Assembly (NCBI RefSeq): GCF_002003665.1 | Contig: NZ_JATM01000003.1 | Coordinates: 1-64,000, forward strand | Direction of reading: 5' to 3' | Origin: Bombella intestini | GTDB lineage: Bacteria; Pseudomonadota; Alphaproteobacteria; Acetobacterales; Acetobacteraceae | Length of the DNA stretch: 64,000 bases | In this document: in pieces, positions 63,026 to 64,000 of the stretch | Position numbering within the stretch: the stretch's first letter is position 1 | Layout: every line of letters begins with the position of its first letter | Position numbers and translations under genes: made by a program | The notes under the pieces: generated by a model | The model's database searches: none | Told to the model about the DNA's origin: nothing | The model's input: the letters and a program-made list of their open reading frames with translations, nothing else

Positions 63026-63598
63026 ATGATGCGGAAAACATTATGCATGACGGGCCTGAGCCTGATGCTGCTGGGTGGTGGTCTGAAATCGGCATGGGCA
63101 CAAGCCCCGCTGGAAGTGTCACAGGATGGAACAGTGACAACCAATGGCGTGGCGGCGGTTGGTGTTTCTCCTAATGGCGGCCAGCGTCTGGGGCAGACTG
63201 GCAAATGGCAGACGTTGGAATTGGACCATACGCTGACAGCGCTTTTGGCAGAGAAAGATGTTCTGTTTTCCATTTCGCCACGCCGGGGTGGAGATGTGTT
63301 CATCATGTTCGTTCTCAAGGGGCACGAAGTCCCTCAGCCGGGTTTGACCATTCATTTCTCCAACGGGTATGAGGTGAAAGGCTTCCATTATACTGGCACG
63401 ATCAATCGTGGCTCGCAGTGGGGAGGCTACATTTCCGAGATGGAAGGTCGTGCCTTGTTTGATGCTCTGTCAGCTAGTAATTCCGTGAGCATGTCATGGG
63501 CAGGGGGTGCTGGTCATATTGATTATGACCGTGGCAGCGAGTTCGTGCATGAGCTGGAACAGACTGCCGCACATGGGCATATGCCGTTCCCGAAATGA
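63026..63598 (+). CDS. Secreted beta-rich protein E in the spike cluster
   Basis: A 190-aa exported protein with AAAGGA 7-8 nt before ATG 63026; the signal is LCMTGLSLMLLGGGLKSAWA. The mature part is beta-rich (DVLFSISPRRGGDVFIMFVLKG; LTIHFSNGYEVKGFHYTG) and has no Cys pair, so it is unrelated to A-D by eye. It sits in the same position, as a plus-strand gene whose end faces a spike-gene end (gap 4 bp). It slightly recalls IalB-like periplasmic proteins, but I would not assign it. Confidence 0.7.
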   Translation: MMRKTLCMTGLSLMLLGGGLKSAWAQAPLEVSQDGTVTTNGVAAVGVSPNGGQRLGQTGKWQTLELDHTLTALLAEKDVLFSISPRRGGDVFIMFVLKGHEVPQPGLTIHFSNGYEVKGFHYTGTINRGSQWGGYISEMEGRALFDALSASNSVSMSWAGGAGHIDYDRGSEFVHELEQTAAHGHMPFPK

Positions 63599-63602
63599 TG
63601 CC

Positions 63603-64000
63603 TTATTGCGGGGGTGCGCTAGCCCCCGCTCCAGTCTGAACCCCGCCATGGACATGCTGTTTTAACGAAATGCCACCTGCGCGGACATCGCCAGAAGTAG
63701 TAATGTCGCAGTTGGCTTCAATGTGGCTGGCTTCTATGGTGACAGAACCCGGTGTCACGATCCTCCAGCCGTGGTCCGTAGCCTGAATGAACTGGTCGGG
63801 CCCGTTATTGAGGAAGCCTCCTACATAGACACAATCTTGCATAGAAAATTGCCGGAATGAGGCAGGCGGGGCGGGCTTACGGGTTGTAACGGCATGTGTA
63901 TGGTCCCGCCCTGAGATAATGATGAAACCTATATCCCCCGGTTTGGGGTCGATGATGAGAGCCGAGCTTCCGCCCTGTATGCGTAGATAGGGTACATTAT
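63603..64000 (-). CDS. Third Gp138-type spike gene, C-terminal part (runs off right edge)
   Basis: The minus-strand frame is open from the stop at 63603 to the window edge. It reads NVPYLRIQGGSSALIIDPKP, then GRDHTHAVTTRKPAPPASFR, MQDCVYVGGFLNNGPDQFIQ and the tip SLKQHVHGGVQTG, nearly matching the intact spike over 130 residues. It is clearly a full-length paralogue as far as visible, with HVHGG in place of HTHGG. Its N-terminus lies outside the window. Confidence 0.85.
   Translation of the reverse strand, partial: NVPYLRIQGGSSALIIDPKPGDIGFIIISGRDHTHAVTTRKPAPPASFRQFSMQDCVYVGGFLNNGPDQFIQATDHGWRIVTPGSVTIEASHIEANCDITTSGDVRAGGISLKQHVHGGVQTGAGASAPPQ

Noticed and set aside
60276-63598. Toxin cargo loaded into the tail
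   Set aside because: All the plus-strand proteins carry signal peptides, which points to export by the host cell rather than packaging into a tail lumen.
1-64000. Insertion sequences or transposases
   Set aside because: No transposase-like frame or terminal inverted repeat pair was recognised anywhere in the window.

Overview
The window looks like chromosome of an acetic acid bacterium (Acetobacteraceae, Alphaproteobacteria). This rests on moderate-GC coding sequence, two OprB-type sugar porins, a UbiH/UbiM-like hydroxylase, an EmrAB/OprM-type pump, a YfdX-family acid-stress protein and a his cluster of the hisB-hisH-hisA-hisF-hisE-HIT type. A small-genome, host-associated genus such as Bombella or Saccharibacter is possible, but that is inference. 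No rRNA is present. One tRNA-Glu (CTC) is present.

Layout. 1-5050 (-): the N-terminal 1,683 codons of a very large repeat-rich autotransporter/adhesin that runs off the left edge, followed by a 440-bp AT-rich spacer. 5491-8741: an isochorismatase-fold hydrolase without the usual catalytic Cys, then a LysR regulator divergent from a TPP-dependent 2-keto-acid decarboxylase. 8871-13391: tRNA-Glu and the minus-strand histidine operon, in which a GNAT acetyltransferase is fused in frame to HisA. 13503-17330: a nitroreductase, a ubiquinone-type hydroxylase and an AT-richer flavin halogenase-like gene. 17337-24300: RNA modification and division housekeeping (RluA-type synthase, FtsK, RsmD, RluB, TadA) plus AzlCD. 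24499-35513: HtrA, OprB porin 1, threonine aldolase, FolD and an HlyD-MFS-TetR-OMF efflux locus with a perfect TetR-type palindrome. 35869-48634: YfdX, OprB porin 2, NCS1 permease, an outer-membrane channel, NhaA, QueH, glycerate kinase, an MscS-family channel, a 54-aa protein and an AI-2E family permease. 48669-54444: a PepSY membrane protein pair, a GNAT, three unknown small proteins, a TRIC-family channel and YnfA.

54555-64000 is the late end of a prophage or tail-like element on the minus strand: a small membrane protein, a lysozyme-like endolysin, a coiled-coil TM protein, an o-spanin/i-spanin pair, a tail-fibre assembly protein and fibre, a DUF2612 protein, baseplate J (gp47), gp46 and a Gp138-type spike. 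The most unusual part is 60276-64000. Spike genes on the minus strand occur three times (one intact, one decayed, one running off the edge). They are interleaved with plus-strand genes for small secreted proteins, at least three of which are paralogues with a conserved cysteine pair. The first two secreted-gene/spike-gene junctions share the same 4-bp overlap, in which TTAA supplies both stop codons. This indicates that a spike plus secreted-protein module was duplicated as a unit. Because the proteins carry signal peptides, they look like lysogenic-conversion factors acting in the envelope rather than cytoplasmically loaded tail cargo.
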